DNA of 64,000 nucleotides from Crossaster papposus (GCA_037893245.1 JBAIAA010000414.1:1960001-2024000); one strand, 5' to 3'; counted from the first letter of the stretch, positions 44,088 to 55,024 are shown. Notes: generated from the sequence alone by a model not told the origin. Translations and numbers: made by a program.

Positions 44088-44886
44088 CTATAGCTGTGCA
44101 TATCTCTGGGTGTGTTGATCAAGATAAATTGACATAAATGTGTGAAAGGCAGATTGCCGTATAGAGAAGGATTCGATGCGCCTTCGCGATGGGCCAGGTG
44201 TCCTAAGGACCAGGTTGCCCCCTTTCATCCCGAAGGTTAAATTAGACTGATCTGTCCGCGAAAGTACGGCATGCGCTGTGTCGTTAGTTGGGGCCAAATC
44301 TATGTACTCCCCTGACCGAATGTTGTCTTGGATTCCGAGACATAAAAACTAACGCTGCACACGACTTTCCTATTTGACATAATGGTACTGGGCGGACATC
44401 TGCCCTTAACTGAATTGCACTGATTGGAATGGCAGTATGAGAATCATTAACATTGTACTCACCCCCACCCCTTATTCCGCTAATACCAGGACCCGCGAAC
44501 GGATCAGTGTTATTGTTCATGTTGTTGTCATGGTGCAGCAGTTCATTTTTATTTATTTTTATGATGGCTGCGAGGAGGATGCACATCCACGACGGAGGTT
44601 GACGGCTGGGTCTCTGGGTGCAGAACATCCGGATCTGAGACCGAGCTTGGGTTTCCTCGGGGTCGACCGCTGCCAAGATGGGTTGGCGGCATAGGCTCCT
44701 GGTGCTGGGCAGGCCACAGCTGCCCCGCGTCCGCTGCCTCTCGCAGACTGCTCCTGGTGAAGGGCAGGCACAGCTGCCCCGCGTCCTCTCCCTCTCACAG
44801 GCGGCTCCTGTGCGACCGGCTCGGCGGCTAGCTACGGCGTTCTTTCGGTACGGCATGTCCGAAGAGGTGGCCAGCAAATCTTCCAC
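44088..44886 (-). pseudogene. Ngaro Gag remnant, copy B
   Basis: Two frames: 44886-44284 with the Arg/Pro-rich N-terminus and DNNMNNNTDPFAG, and 44297-44088 with VLSRTDQSNLTF and YLDQHTQRYAQL. The CCCH finger of copy A is absent: after GRRGPPLCV-equivalent DNA at about 43890 the sequence diverges from copy A. Confidence 0.72.
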
Positions 44887-45696
44887 TCCTAGCTAAACGG
44901 TTAGACGTATACGAGGAATTGTCCGATCATCGACAAGTGTTTCGTCCACAAGTGGTTTCGTCCGGTTGGTCCATGGTTGGACGAACGGAGAGTTGTCCGG
45001 TTGACAGGGCTTCGAAGCATCGGAGGAGTTGGAAGTGCAGATGATAACAAAAATTTAAGAAGTTTTGGTCAACAATTTTTTCTGAGTTGCTGATAGCTGC
45101 AACCAAATTGGCGGCCCGAATGCCTCGTGTTCTGGGTTAAATACCCAAACTCTTCGGACTGTCTTTTCTTCTCATTGGTCAAGGTAGGATATCTTAAGTT
45201 CTCCATTGGTCAATCTTACCTATTAATTTGCATATCTACCAGATATAACCTTATATGGTAAAGAATTTATTTCCCCCCTTTTTCTTGCGCAACTTTCTAA
45301 ACGACCAAGCCACGTTTCTTAAAAGTTAAATATATGGAGTTTAGGCTTTATGTGCCCCAAGTATAACGTATTTTATCTTTTATGGATAAAATTTATTTTC
45401 ACCATTTTCAGTTGAATTTGCCTTTATATAGGTAAATACGAATTTGAATGTAAACATTAATGTTTGCCAATTGATGAAATTGAATGGTTGACGACCTCGT
45501 GAATTTGAATGATCTTATTTGGCCAGTGAATGCTAACTGCTGAAATATAATTACTCCTTTTGACCGTTTAAAGCTGATGCAACAAAGCTTTCATTTTGAA
45601 ACGAAATTGAATGAGCCTGGTGTTAATTTAAATGATTTTTTGTTTAAAGTTGGCATGGAAAACCAATATAATGTACAATAGGATAACGCGTCAAGA

Positions 45697-46734
45697 TCAT
45701 ATTTCACGCATTTTCATGCTACATGCTTTCATAGAATATACACGCGATTTCCATGAATGCCATTGTACGCCCTTGGTATCACCGGCATTCTCATCTGGGT
45801 AATATCCACCATTCAAGTGAGACACAAAACACCATTCAAACCACCAGGCTCCTGTGAGCACTTGTGCGCAATGATATGGCGCATCATCATTGTCACGATC
45901 CTTTGTCGTAAAGAGACGTCCTCTGTGAGACCCAAGAGAGTCACCGGCGGTGCTGCTGGCATCGTATTGGTCATAATTCAGATTGTACTCACCCGGGGAT
46001 ATTTGGAAATCTGAGTACTTTGCCCATGCCGTGTTACCGTCCCAGTCCTCTAAGTCAACTCGTAGCTCCCACGTTCCACGTAAATCATCAGACGTCAGAG
46101 TCACCAAGTTGTCGTTACCCAACCAGAACTCACCGGACAGATTTCCAAAGCCAGACTGGTAGTCGGCCCAGTTACGGTAGAAGTCCACGCTGCCATCTTG
46201 TCGCCTCTGAAACACGATCCATCCCCCGCCGTCAGTTTCCATGTCACAGTAGACACGAAGATCGTCATTGCAAAATTGCTCTGGGTAGATTGTGTAGATA
46301 CCGCTTGAACGATAACCAGCATCTAAGAGCATCTTGCAACTTCTGTAGCGATTCAAGGAACTATCAGCCAGTGAGTAGAGAGGTGTGTCCTCATCTGCAT
46401 CAAAGTACACGTTCCCTTGAGATGCATTGAAGTAGTCGAGATGCTGCCGTCTCATGGCAAGGTTCAACTCGCACATTTTGCTGCAGTCATTAAAGTTAAA
46501 AGACTTGCAATGTTGATCCATGCTGCATTCACGTCCGCAGATGACACGAGATCGTACAATTTTGGTTGCAAACGCAAACCCTTTTAGGGCGCGATTTTCT
46601 GCGGCATAATACGCATGTTTCCCTGCATAAGAAGATCCATATCCAGAGACGGACGAGGTAGCTTCCTGACATATGATGAATATTATGTGAAATAGTTGCA
46701 ACCCAGTAAAGGGCAGTTTCGCTATTGCTTCCAT
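45697..46734 (-). CDS. Secreted PAN/apple plus fibrinogen-domain protein, paralogue 2
   Basis: A 345-residue intronless frame. It has the same architecture as paralogue 1: signal peptide (MEAIAKLPFTGLQLFHIIFI), PAN/apple-like Cys domain (CGRECSMDQHC to CELNLAMRR), and a fibrinogen domain with CDMETDGGGWIVFQRR, EFWLGNDN, DRDND and GAWWFEWC. It differs by a deletion of about eight residues between DSLG and FTTKDRDND, where paralogues 1 and 3 have a Tyr/Gln/Lys-rich loop, and it ends two residues earlier (MKMREI). The loop sits just before the calcium-binding segment, so ligand contacts could differ; that is an inference. The 5' flank is conserved with paralogue 1, while the 3' side is unrelated because Ngaro copy B and AT-rich DNA lie there. 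Confidence 0.88.
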   Translation of the reverse strand: MEAIAKLPFTGLQLFHIIFIICQEATSSVSGYGSSYAGKHAYYAAENRALKGFAFATKIVRSRVICGRECSMDQHCKSFNFNDCSKMCELNLAMRRQHLDYFNASQGNVYFDADEDTPLYSLADSSLNRYRSCKMLLDAGYRSSGIYTIYPEQFCNDDLRVYCDMETDGGGWIVFQRRQDGSVDFYRNWADYQSGFGNLSGEFWLGNDNLVTLTSDDLRGTWELRVDLEDWDGNTAWAKYSDFQISPGEYNLNYDQYDASSTAGDSLGSHRGRLFTTKDRDNDDAPYHCAQVLTGAWWFEWCFVSHLNGGYYPDENAGDTKGVQWHSWKSRVYSMKACSMKMREI

Positions 46735-47530
46735 TACTTAAAGGATTTGTTAAAATCAGATGACTAAACGTCGATTTTATTTTTTGTATAATATGCGCCA
46801 CAAAATTGAAATCACGGGAAGAAAATCTAGCGATTTTTCGTGTCTGATTGAACTATCCACAATGGTTGTTCAGCGACTACAAGTCAAGCCGTACTGCTTT
46901 CGGCTGCTGTCCTCTCTATACAAATGCTAGGATGCTCCTGTGATATAGAGGCCTGGCGATGATTGTACTTGGTATAGTTTACAGAAAGGAATGGGTTGAG
47001 GCAGACGATGTGTCTCTCTCATTCTCTCTGATTGGTTATCCAAGTGATCACGTCATCCACGTCAGTGGCTAGTAGATGGTCCGTATTCCCGCAGTTACAA
47101 ACCGTAGCCTTTGATTGGCTAATGTTTTATTGTAAGCTGATTACCTCATCGTTCTGTGAGATTCTGGATAAACGTTAAGCGCTGAAGTACAGTCTTAATT
47201 CGTTTTAAATAATTGTCGTCACGCCACGCCAAACAAAGACACGGGCAATCTGGAGATTTCATATGCGCTCATCAATTTCACGCTGGTTGATTCCATTCTC
47301 TAAACTTGAATGAGAAAGTCAGAGATAAAGTCGTCTATAAACTAAGAGGAGTCTTTACATTATTATAGCTTATACAAACGACAACACGAGCTGTCCACGA
47401 TATTGATTTTGTACCAGTGAATCTAGGACAATAAGAGGCAATTCTCTGGTTACTATGGTAACTCCTTCTATTGTAGGCCACAAGCTGATTACGTTTAAGG
47501 AAGAACGATTTATACTAAACCTGAATTGAC
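46735..47530. repeat. Fibrinogen unit 2, 5' flank
   Basis: Collinear with 14043-14520 near the gene (CCACAATGGTTGTTCAGCGA, AAACGTTAAGCGCTGAAG). Farther out it matches 52260-52470 and 61190-61310 (CAGTGAATCTA, ATTCTCTGGTTACTATGG, CACAAGCTGATTACGTTTAA). A TATA-like ATATTATACAAAA toward the gene is at about 46785. Confidence 0.8.
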
Positions 47531-47643
47531 AGCCTGAAATTTAATGAAGTCGCAAATATTATGAGTTGCGTTACAAAACAAAATCTAGACTCCTTTGTAC
47601 TTACATCATCGCCATCATTAAAAAAACCAAAAAACTTAAAAGT

Positions 47644-48328
47644 GGGTCAACTTAAATATTTCAAATAAGTGTTCTCGTCAATAATTTGTTTTTTAAATAT
47701 GAAATGACTTGGTAAGCAAGTAACGAAAATAGAACTTACATTTTTGTATGGTCTGTTGCCATGCTAACAGGCCATTTTGTGTTTTGCTTATAATTTGAAA
47801 AAAATCACCCAGCCAAAACGCCAAAATCACCAAATCAATTATATCATTACAACGAATCATCATTGCCCTTTCTTGAGAACAAAATAAAATGTTTTAAATG
47901 TTACCCTCATGCTATTTTTGGAACATGCGTTAAAGCTTGTTTTTAGAACTTGTTAAATTGTAATTTTTACCCTATTTTTGTCCCTCAAAAAGTCAACTTG
48001 CCAGGGATCTAAGAATATTTTCCTTTTGGATTTGATTAGAGCCAACATTGGTCTTTTTATATCTGCTGAGATAAGTTTTTGGGATTATATCCTCTTTAGG
48101 CAGTACTGCATCAAAAATTGTTATTTTCCCCCCAAAAATGGAAAAATGAAATTTGAGGTTTCCCTTCGGTTTAAGGTAATAATACACACACAAATTGTAC
48201 TTTTATGAATCCGGCTCCTTTTTTAAATTTATAAGAGTGTAGGCCTGTGAATTACTCCTACTGAATAAGCAGCATTTTTGACGGCGAAAATCTAGACTAA
48301 CCCCCTCCACAGCATTTCTTACATACCA
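47644..48328. mobile_element. Solo arm of the long-armed foldback family
   Basis: Starts AGTGGGTCAACTTAAATATTT and follows 15650-16190 (GGTAAGCAAGTAAC, GGCAGTACTGCATC, AATAATACACACACAAATTG). It then continues into sequence seen only in the other arm (CTACTGAATAAGCAGC, CCCCCTCCACAGCATTTC). It therefore contains the complete arm, including the stretch lost from the left arm of the 15650 element. Confidence 0.78.
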
Positions 48329-48499
48329 TTTAGGTAATAACAGTTCGAGGACCCGGTTATTACTGCGTGATAATGACCGGGTTGGGGGATGACCGCTGGT
48401 AATGGATCGAGCCGAAGGTCAAAATGCTCCAAATCTCGTGACTTTTCTTGGTTTTGGGGTGGTGGGTCACATTTAACAAATACTTTTTACCTCGTCTTG

Positions 48500-48570
48500 T
48501 GACAGCGAGGTCCAGTGCGAGGTCCAGGGTAAGGTCCAGTCCAGGGCGCGGCCAGGGCGCGGCCAGGGCG
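48500..48570 (+). repeat. Degenerate GAGGTCCAGGGC minisatellite, unit 3
   Basis: Five or six imperfect 11-13-bp units (GAGGTCCAGTGC, GAGGTCCAGGGT, AAGGTCCAGTCC, CGCGGCCAGGG). It occupies the same position, just before GCTGCCAGAAGTTGTGG, as the large arrays in units 1 and 4. Confidence 0.8.
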
Positions 48571-50813
48571 CTGCCAGAAGTTGTGGATCTACATCTGTAG
48601 AATACTGTGCATATTCCTCAATTGCATATCCCATACAAGGACAGGTGTTTGAAGCATAAATTGCCTTACACCTGCCAATCACGCTGCGAGAATTACACAC
48701 TCATTAACTCAACACGAACAACCTAAATCAACTGAGACAAATTAATCGTTGATTGGTTCTTGTCGCTCAGTTTATTCAACGTCATTGGTCTTTTTGTATT
48801 GGAACCATTTTTGTATCGCAATATACAAGCAAAACAAAATGTGCTTATTAATTAAGATAATTTTTTTGCCCTCTTCCGCGATATTGATGTGGTTTTGGTA
48901 ATTTTAAATTAATTTCAATTATAAGCACTTACTTAAGATAACGCGCTCTAAATAATGCATAGTGTCATAATTGCGATTTAGTGAAATTGTTACAAATGAT
49001 TACGATATTTCTTACTTGCGTTTTAAACAAACGACACCCCTATAAAACCTAGTTTCAAAAACATGATCACTAGTGAACAAAAGCTAACAATGCCAAGAAG
49101 CATACAGAAGAAATTGTATTTTTTTTTTGTCACAAGAAACAACTATAAACCTTCATGTTTTAAAATTGTGCAGACAAATAATAAATAATGACATCAGAAC
49201 AAATACATCTGTTAAATTCAGATTCTCTTGGTTTTGTGGTTTACAGAATTTTCGTGGAAAAGTAACTGGGGTAAAACAATATGATGAATATTTTGAATAT
49301 TTTTTTTTATAAAAGGAATAACACTTGGCACAAATTCCAAGCTGATGTCATTTTGTGCAACATTTTATTCGTGCAATACAAATACTATCAATGCATACAT
49401 GTACGAATAACACTTATTTTCTAAGCTGACTTATTGTTGAACTATAGGCCTACTTGAAATCCAAGTAACAAATTGTTTTCACATACGCTAGATTTAAAAT
49501 TTAGCAAGAACAGTTTTCACAATGTTCCGTTATATGGACCTTATTCAAGAGGAAGCCATTTTGGTTGTGTTCCCTGGATGTGCGTATCCGATAAATTGTG
49601 AATTGTTTAATGGGATGGTGCCAGACTTTTTTGAATTCTAGCCTCACTTTCAATATTTTTTTGAAATGTGGCATGAAACATAAAGGTATGTTTAATCAAA
49701 AATGTTGTATTATTCACCAGAGACGACTGGTGTTATTTGGTAATTAACTTTATGTCATTGTTTTCATTTCTATCTGCAAGTTAAAACAAAATGACGATTT
49801 TACCTCACTTTCAATTATTATGGCCGACTCGTGAATAAATCTCATAGTGACGGATGCTGTTCGTAGCCCTGCAATGTTGGCGAAAGTTATCTTTTAAAGG
49901 AGAATTTAACTTCAATTTCAAAAAGATCACCATGCCTTTTTTAAATAATGTAATCGGCAGGTTGTTGTACATATATGGGTGAACCCTTGTGTGTGTGATT
50001 GTGCCTATAATGTCTCTGTTAAAAAAAGGAAAATCGGAGTAAAAATAAACTTAGTCTAAATTCGAGGCAGCTTCGGTTAAACACTGCTACAATTTAGCAT
50101 TGCGATATGATCAAATGTAGCCGTTGTTTCGTAAAATGTACAAAATATAATGGGCATTCTTTATAATAAGCAAAACAAAAACTAGTCAACCTCCTAAAGG
50201 TAGGATACACCATTTGCAGATATCTACCGAATTATTAAGAAATATCTTACTTATTTGAAAATAAATATTGTCTCTGAAGAAGATCTTGTTAAGATCGAAA
50301 TATTAGGCCCTCTTAACTCATTTGATAAATATTGTTATCATAGCAAAACTATGCGCTAGATATCCTGTAATTGTTTCGAAATATTGAATTTTATAAAAAT
50401 TTATCATGATCGCCGGACGGCAATCGTGGAAAAAACAAGAACAACATAAGAACAACTGCCTGACGCCGGTTGAAAACCGTAACGCCGTTTTTCTGGCTTT
50501 TCTCAGCATCTATGATTGTAAAACTTCAGACAGGTCAGTTAAACGATATTTTCTATCAAATACAACTCCCAAATCCACCCATTCCTGATAATTCAAGCAA
50601 TTACCAATGGTGTATTCTACCTTTAACGTGTTGACAAAGTGATAGTAACATTTCGATTAACTGCGAAACACATTATTCCATAGAAACATTTTTTGGCAGT
50701 TTTATAACAATTCTAAAAGACTCTGGGTATTAATGAATAATATGGCTGTGCAATGATTTACAGGTGCCAACTAAAACAAGTACATTTCAAAATGAATATC
50801 AACAATGCAACAT
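48571..50813. repeat. Fibrinogen unit 3, left arm (conserved non-coding)
   Basis: Collinear with 10752-12974 throughout, with small indels, including a family A element at the same site (50198-50622 versus 12343-12780). That element was therefore present before the duplication. Frames of up to 60-70 codons are not conserved between the two copies. Confidence 0.87.
50198..50622. mobile_element. Family A element in unit 3
   Basis: Ends AGGTAGGATACACCATTTG and TGGTGTATTCTACCT, followed by TTAA on the right (left flank CTAA). The internal hairpin seen in unit 1 is damaged here (ATGATCGCCGGACGGCAATCGTG). Confidence 0.8.
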
Positions 50814-51875
50814 TCATGGTCCAATTTCACGCGTTTTCATGCTACATGCTTTCATGGAATAACCCCTTTTCCATGAGATCCATCGCACGCCTTGGTAACG
50901 ATCTGCATTCTTGTCTGGGTAATATACACCATTCAAGTGAGAATAATAACAGCTATTAAACCACCAGGCTCCTGTGGTCAGTTGTGCACAATTGTTCTGT
51001 GACGCATCATTGTCACGATCCTTTGTTGAAAAGGGATGTCCTTTTTGATAATAGTACATACTATTTCCCTGATACCCCAGAGAGTCGCCGGCAGTGCTGC
51101 TGGCATCGTATTGGTCATAATTCAGATTGTACCCACCCGGAGATATTTGGAAATCTGAGTACTTTGCCCATGCCGTGTTACCGTCCCAGTCCTCTAAGTC
51201 AACTCGTAGCTCCCATGATCCACGTGAATCGTCGGACGTCAGAGTCACCAAGTTGTCATTACCCAACCAGAACTCACCGGACAGATTTCCAAAGCCAGAC
51301 TGGTAGTCGGTCCAGTTACGGTAGAAGTCCTCGCTGCCATCTTGTCGCCTCTGAAACACGATCCATCCCCCACCGTCAGCTTCCATGTCACAGTAGACAC
51401 AAAGACCGTCATTGCCGAATCCCTCTGGGTAGATTGTGTAAATACCGCTTGAACGATAACCAGCATCTAAGAGCATCTTGCAACTTTTGTAGCGATTCAA
51501 GGAACTATCACTATCAGCCAGTGAGTAGAGTGGTGTGTCCTCGTCTGTATCAAAGTACACGCTCCCTTGAGTTGCATCGAAGTAGTCCAGATGCTGCCGT
51601 CTTGTGGCAAGGTTCAACTCGCACATTTTACTGCAGTTGTTAAAGTTAAACGACTTGCAACGTTCATCCATGCTGCATTCCCGTCCGCAGATGACACGAG
51701 ATCGCACAGTTTTTGTTGCAAACGCAAGTTCTTCTAGGGCTCGATTTTCGGCGGCATAAAACGTATGTTTTTCTGTATATGAAGATGTTTCAAATCCAAA
51801 GACAGGCGAGGTAGCTCCCTCGAAAATGATGAATATTATGTGAAATAGTTGAAAACAGATGATTTGTTTTGCCAT
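50814..51875 (-). CDS. Secreted PAN/apple plus fibrinogen-domain protein, paralogue 3
   Basis: A 353-residue intronless frame. The start Met corresponds to the second Met of paralogue 1 (MAKQIICFQLFHIIFIIFEG, signal peptide). The PAN/apple-like region runs CGRECSMDERC to CELNLATRR. The fibrinogen domain has GGGWIVFQRRQDGSEDF, EFWLGNDN, DRDND, NNCAQLTTGAWWFNSC and SHLNGVYY. One cysteine seen in paralogues 1 and 2 (FCNDDLRVYC) is glycine here and a new cysteine appears five residues later (FGNDGLCVYC), so the odd-cysteine count is kept but moved. There is a two-residue insertion (DSDSSLNR) before the fibrinogen domain. A at -3 gives a good start context. The close relation to paralogue 1 and the intact frame suggest a working gene. 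Confidence 0.9.
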   Translation of the reverse strand: MAKQIICFQLFHIIFIIFEGATSPVFGFETSSYTEKHTFYAAENRALEELAFATKTVRSRVICGRECSMDERCKSFNFNNCSKMCELNLATRRQHLDYFDATQGSVYFDTDEDTPLYSLADSDSSLNRYKSCKMLLDAGYRSSGIYTIYPEGFGNDGLCVYCDMEADGGGWIVFQRRQDGSEDFYRNWTDYQSGFGNLSGEFWLGNDNLVTLTSDDSRGSWELRVDLEDWDGNTAWAKYSDFQISPGGYNLNYDQYDASSTAGDSLGYQGNSMYYYQKGHPFSTKDRDNDASQNNCAQLTTGAWWFNSCYYSHLNGVYYPDKNADRYQGVRWISWKRGYSMKACSMKTREIGP

Positions 51876-52480
51876 TGTGTCGATCGAGTTAAGGCCACGT
51901 TATATAACAGAAGATTTCAATTTTTTGTTATGCTGCCAATTGCATTCAGCAATTTATCATGTAGGATTTTAACAACGGTTGTAAAAAGACTACAATTTCA
52001 AGGCACGCTGTTACCCGTAGATGTCTTCTTGGCACAACTGCCAGATTGCACTCAGAGGCCTGGTGATGCTGGGACTTGGTAGTTTACAGAAAGGAATGGA
52101 GTGACGCAGACACAAACTGTGGCGATATTGATTTAGTTTCAGTATGAGATTTAGATGGTATTGTTTATGAGGGGCAATTTTTTGGTTACTATGCCAACTT
52201 AAGCTTACAAGCGTTATTCAGCGAAACAAATAATCCAATGAGGGTTCTTTACCGCCACTATAGCTTTAGAAATGACGACACGGACAGTCCAGGGCATGAG
52301 GGTATTGATTTGGTACCAGTGAATCCGATGAGATCGGGTGGGGATAATTCGCTGGTTACCATGCCAACTTCTACTGAAGGCCGAAAGCTTAACGGTGAAC
52401 AATTACCAAACTTGAATTGACAGCCTGAAACTAAATCACGAATATTGTGAGTTAAGTTGCGTTCTAAAAAATTCCTATTT
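51876..52480. repeat. Fibrinogen unit 3, 5' flank
   Basis: The first 150 bp differ from the flanks of paralogues 1 and 2, so this gene may have a different promoter. Unit-type sequence returns further out (GGGACTTGGTAGTTTACAGAAAGG near 52070, CCAGTGAATCCGATGAGA near 52315). Partial repeats of the same flank appear again at 52600-52760 and 53410-53560. Confidence 0.65.
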
Positions 52481-52907
52481 GTTTGCACTCATAAAGAGTT
52501 TCCCATTTTGCGTATTAATTTAAGTCTTTGTTGTGACCGAGTTTTTTTTTGTTAATCGTGTCATCTTTACACCACTGGTTTGCTCTAGTGACAGAGGTCT
52601 GGCAATGATGGGGTTTTATAATTTACAGAAAGCATTGATGGTGAGGCAGACGAGGTGTATCTCTCTGATTGGTTATCACAGTTAACACGTCATTCCAGAT
52701 TAGTGGCTGGTAGTCACAAACCGTAGCCCCTGATTGGCGGAGGTTTTTAAAGCTCATTACCTAATCGGATAAACGTAAGCTGCAGACCATTGGTGTCTGG
52801 TCTTCTTTTTAATTAAAATGTCGTCAAACGGAATGCACCACCGTATAAATAAAGGCACCGACAAATAGGAGGTAGCGTATACGTTCATAACCGAGCAATT
52901 AATTAGC

Positions 52908-53274
52908 CATTTGCGAGTGACCCTGAGTTAAATCTGAATAACATCTTGTACACGCGGACTTGTTCACGCAGCTTGGCACCGTTGAACTTTAAATTCTCCA
53001 GACTAAAGACACTGTTGCCATATCACAAGATTCGGGGCAAGCTCTTGTATAGTTACGTAACAGGCGTTCAGCACCAATACATTGTTCACATTAGGTGAGA
53101 AAGACACCAGACAATTCCGGAGCTGGGGGTTGCTAGCGTAAGGCTTGCCCCGAATCACGTGATATAGCAACAGTTTCTTTAGTCTGGAGAATTCAAATTT
53201 AAATGTGCCAAGCTGTGTGAGCAAGTCAGTGTACCAGATATAATTCAAATTTAACTCGGGGTCACTGGCAAATG
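52908..53274. mobile_element. 367-bp foldback element
   Basis: Termini ATTTGCGAGTGACCCTGAG and (minus strand) ATTTGCCAGTGACCCCGAG. Arms of about 140 bp (including TCTCCAGACTAAAG and its complement, GATTCGGGGCAAGC and its complement) face each other across a spacer of about 75 bp. An 81-codon minus-strand frame inside is a by-product. Confidence 0.82.
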
Positions 53275-53807
53275 TCTAACATCACGCTGGTTGGTTTCAT
53301 TCTCAAATGTAATAAGCAATTCAAGGCAATTCAATCGTTCCAACAATAAGCGGCTTTACAAATGTAGCTTGACAAAATACATGTGTCCCAACTCTTGTAA
53401 TTGTTATCGACGTGTTCAGTGATGGAGATGATTCGAGGAGGAGTCTTTACCGTCAGTATAGCTTCAGAAATGATTAAGTTCAAGTGAACTGACAGCCTGG
53501 AATTAAATATAGTCGTGAATATTGTGAGTTGCTTTCACACACACAAACTATTCTTTTGTACTAATTGTAACCGAGTAATGGTTTGGTAACGATACAATTT
53601 TAAGTAAACCAGAAAACAGAAGGGGTCGTGACAAAAGTGTTGAAGTGTTCCTCAAGTGCGGATTATTATATTTAATACGAACAATCTCTTGGGCAATATA
53701 CCCAAAATGTCTGATATATTAAACACAAACGACAGCCAAAGGTGTCTGCAAATAAGAAAAGGGAATAGTAGGTTTCCCAGGACGATATTAGAAAATGTGC
53801 ATTTTAA

Positions 53808-55020
53808 TTTGTAAAAGATGCATTCATTTTCGTGCGAAATAGTATAAACGTTCCCAACCCTTTTTTGTGTTTAACAATTGCTTTGTTCATGAAGGTGTAT
53901 TCAGTCGTAAAACATCAGCGTACGATTTCCCGAATGTTGACTGAATTTAGTATCGATACTAATTCGTTTTAGCGCGAATTCGAATGCACACCCGCCATCA
54001 TGTGTTTCTTTTAGTTTATAAACAATCGATTTCGCTAAATGTGCCGCCGATTTCCTGTCAAGCATTGGAATTTATTTATGTGTAAACCAAAGTAACATTA
54101 TGGGGAACCGAACCATGGACCAATTTTATGGAGCCGCTAAGCACAACAATTTTCGTAGCACAAACATGTTTTGCTCAGCGTGTATCCGGTTACCACCAAA
54201 AACGTCATGTGCTCTTCATGCTTAGCAATAACCTGCCGAAAATCAGTCGCAAACCAAATACATCACCTGAAAGTTTGGTTCGTAACCCTGTTTTTGCAAA
54301 GAAAGAATTTTCATGCTAAGCAACTTTTGGGGGCTCCAGAAAATTTGCCAAAGTTGCCCAGGTAACACCCGCGACACGCACTGCATGCATGGTACAGACA
54401 TACATCCCCAATGTGTTAAAAATGAGAGAGAAGAGACATTAAAATACAATTCATAAATATCAGAGACAGTTTCCTATTCAGGCTCGGATCCCGGGTTTGT
54501 TTAGACGGGAGGCACACCCGAAACTGGAAAATACAAGCGCGAAGCCCATTACGGCGTGCGGTCGGGGCCCGCCTAAGGGCTTGCGTCTGGGAAATGTTTG
54601 GATTCTATATGATTTGTGGTGCAATCTGAGGCGATTCCTGGCCTCTTCCTCTGATTTCTTTAGCACATTTAAAAAAAAATGATATGGAAATAAATGAATA
54701 ATTATGAAGATTTTAATGGAGAATAGGCCTATATATATATATAAATATCGCGAAATGTACACATAAGTTTGTAACTGGTGCATTCGTTTTCGTGCGAAAT
54801 AGTATGAACGTTCACATTCCCGTTTTCTATTTAACAATTGATAATTCGTTTTTGCATAATGGTGCATCCAGTTGTAAGAAATCAGCACACGATTTCCTGA
54901 ATGTGCACTGAATTTAGTATATTGATAATTTATTTTAGCACGAATTTGAATGCACACCCGCAATCATGTTTTCCTTTTAATTTATCAACAATTAATTTCG
55001 CTAATTGTGCAGCCGATTTT
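53808..55020. repeat. Pair of 245-bp direct repeats around dispersed repeats
   Basis: 53808-54055 and 54775-55020 share TTTTCGTGCGAAATAGTAT, CTGAATTTAGTAT, CGAATTYGAATGCACACCCG and TTCGCTAAWTGTGC. Between them lie 54110-54370 (related in inverse orientation to 31490-31690) and 54480-54690 (inverse copy of 26350-26480). The terminal direct repeats could be LTRs of a non-autonomous element or a simple duplication. Confidence 0.6.
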
Positions 55021-55024
55021 CTAA

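Larger units (their letters stand above)
41640..45393 (-). mobile_element. Ngaro-type DIRS retrotransposon, copy B
   Basis: Read on the minus strand it carries: a leader matching 8022-8600, Gag, reverse transcriptase, a gap filled by a family A fragment (43105-43249), the end of RNase H, a tyrosine recombinase, and an SGNH-hydrolase remnant. Tyrosine recombinase in place of integrase defines the DIRS group; a hydrolase rather than a methylase suggests the Ngaro branch. Frames are broken throughout. The right boundary is set by loss of similarity with copy A near GATAAAATAC; the left boundary beside the satellite is uncertain. Confidence 0.85.

Noticed and set aside
53003-53248. 81-codon minus-strand protein
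   Set aside because: It lies wholly inside the arms of a foldback element.
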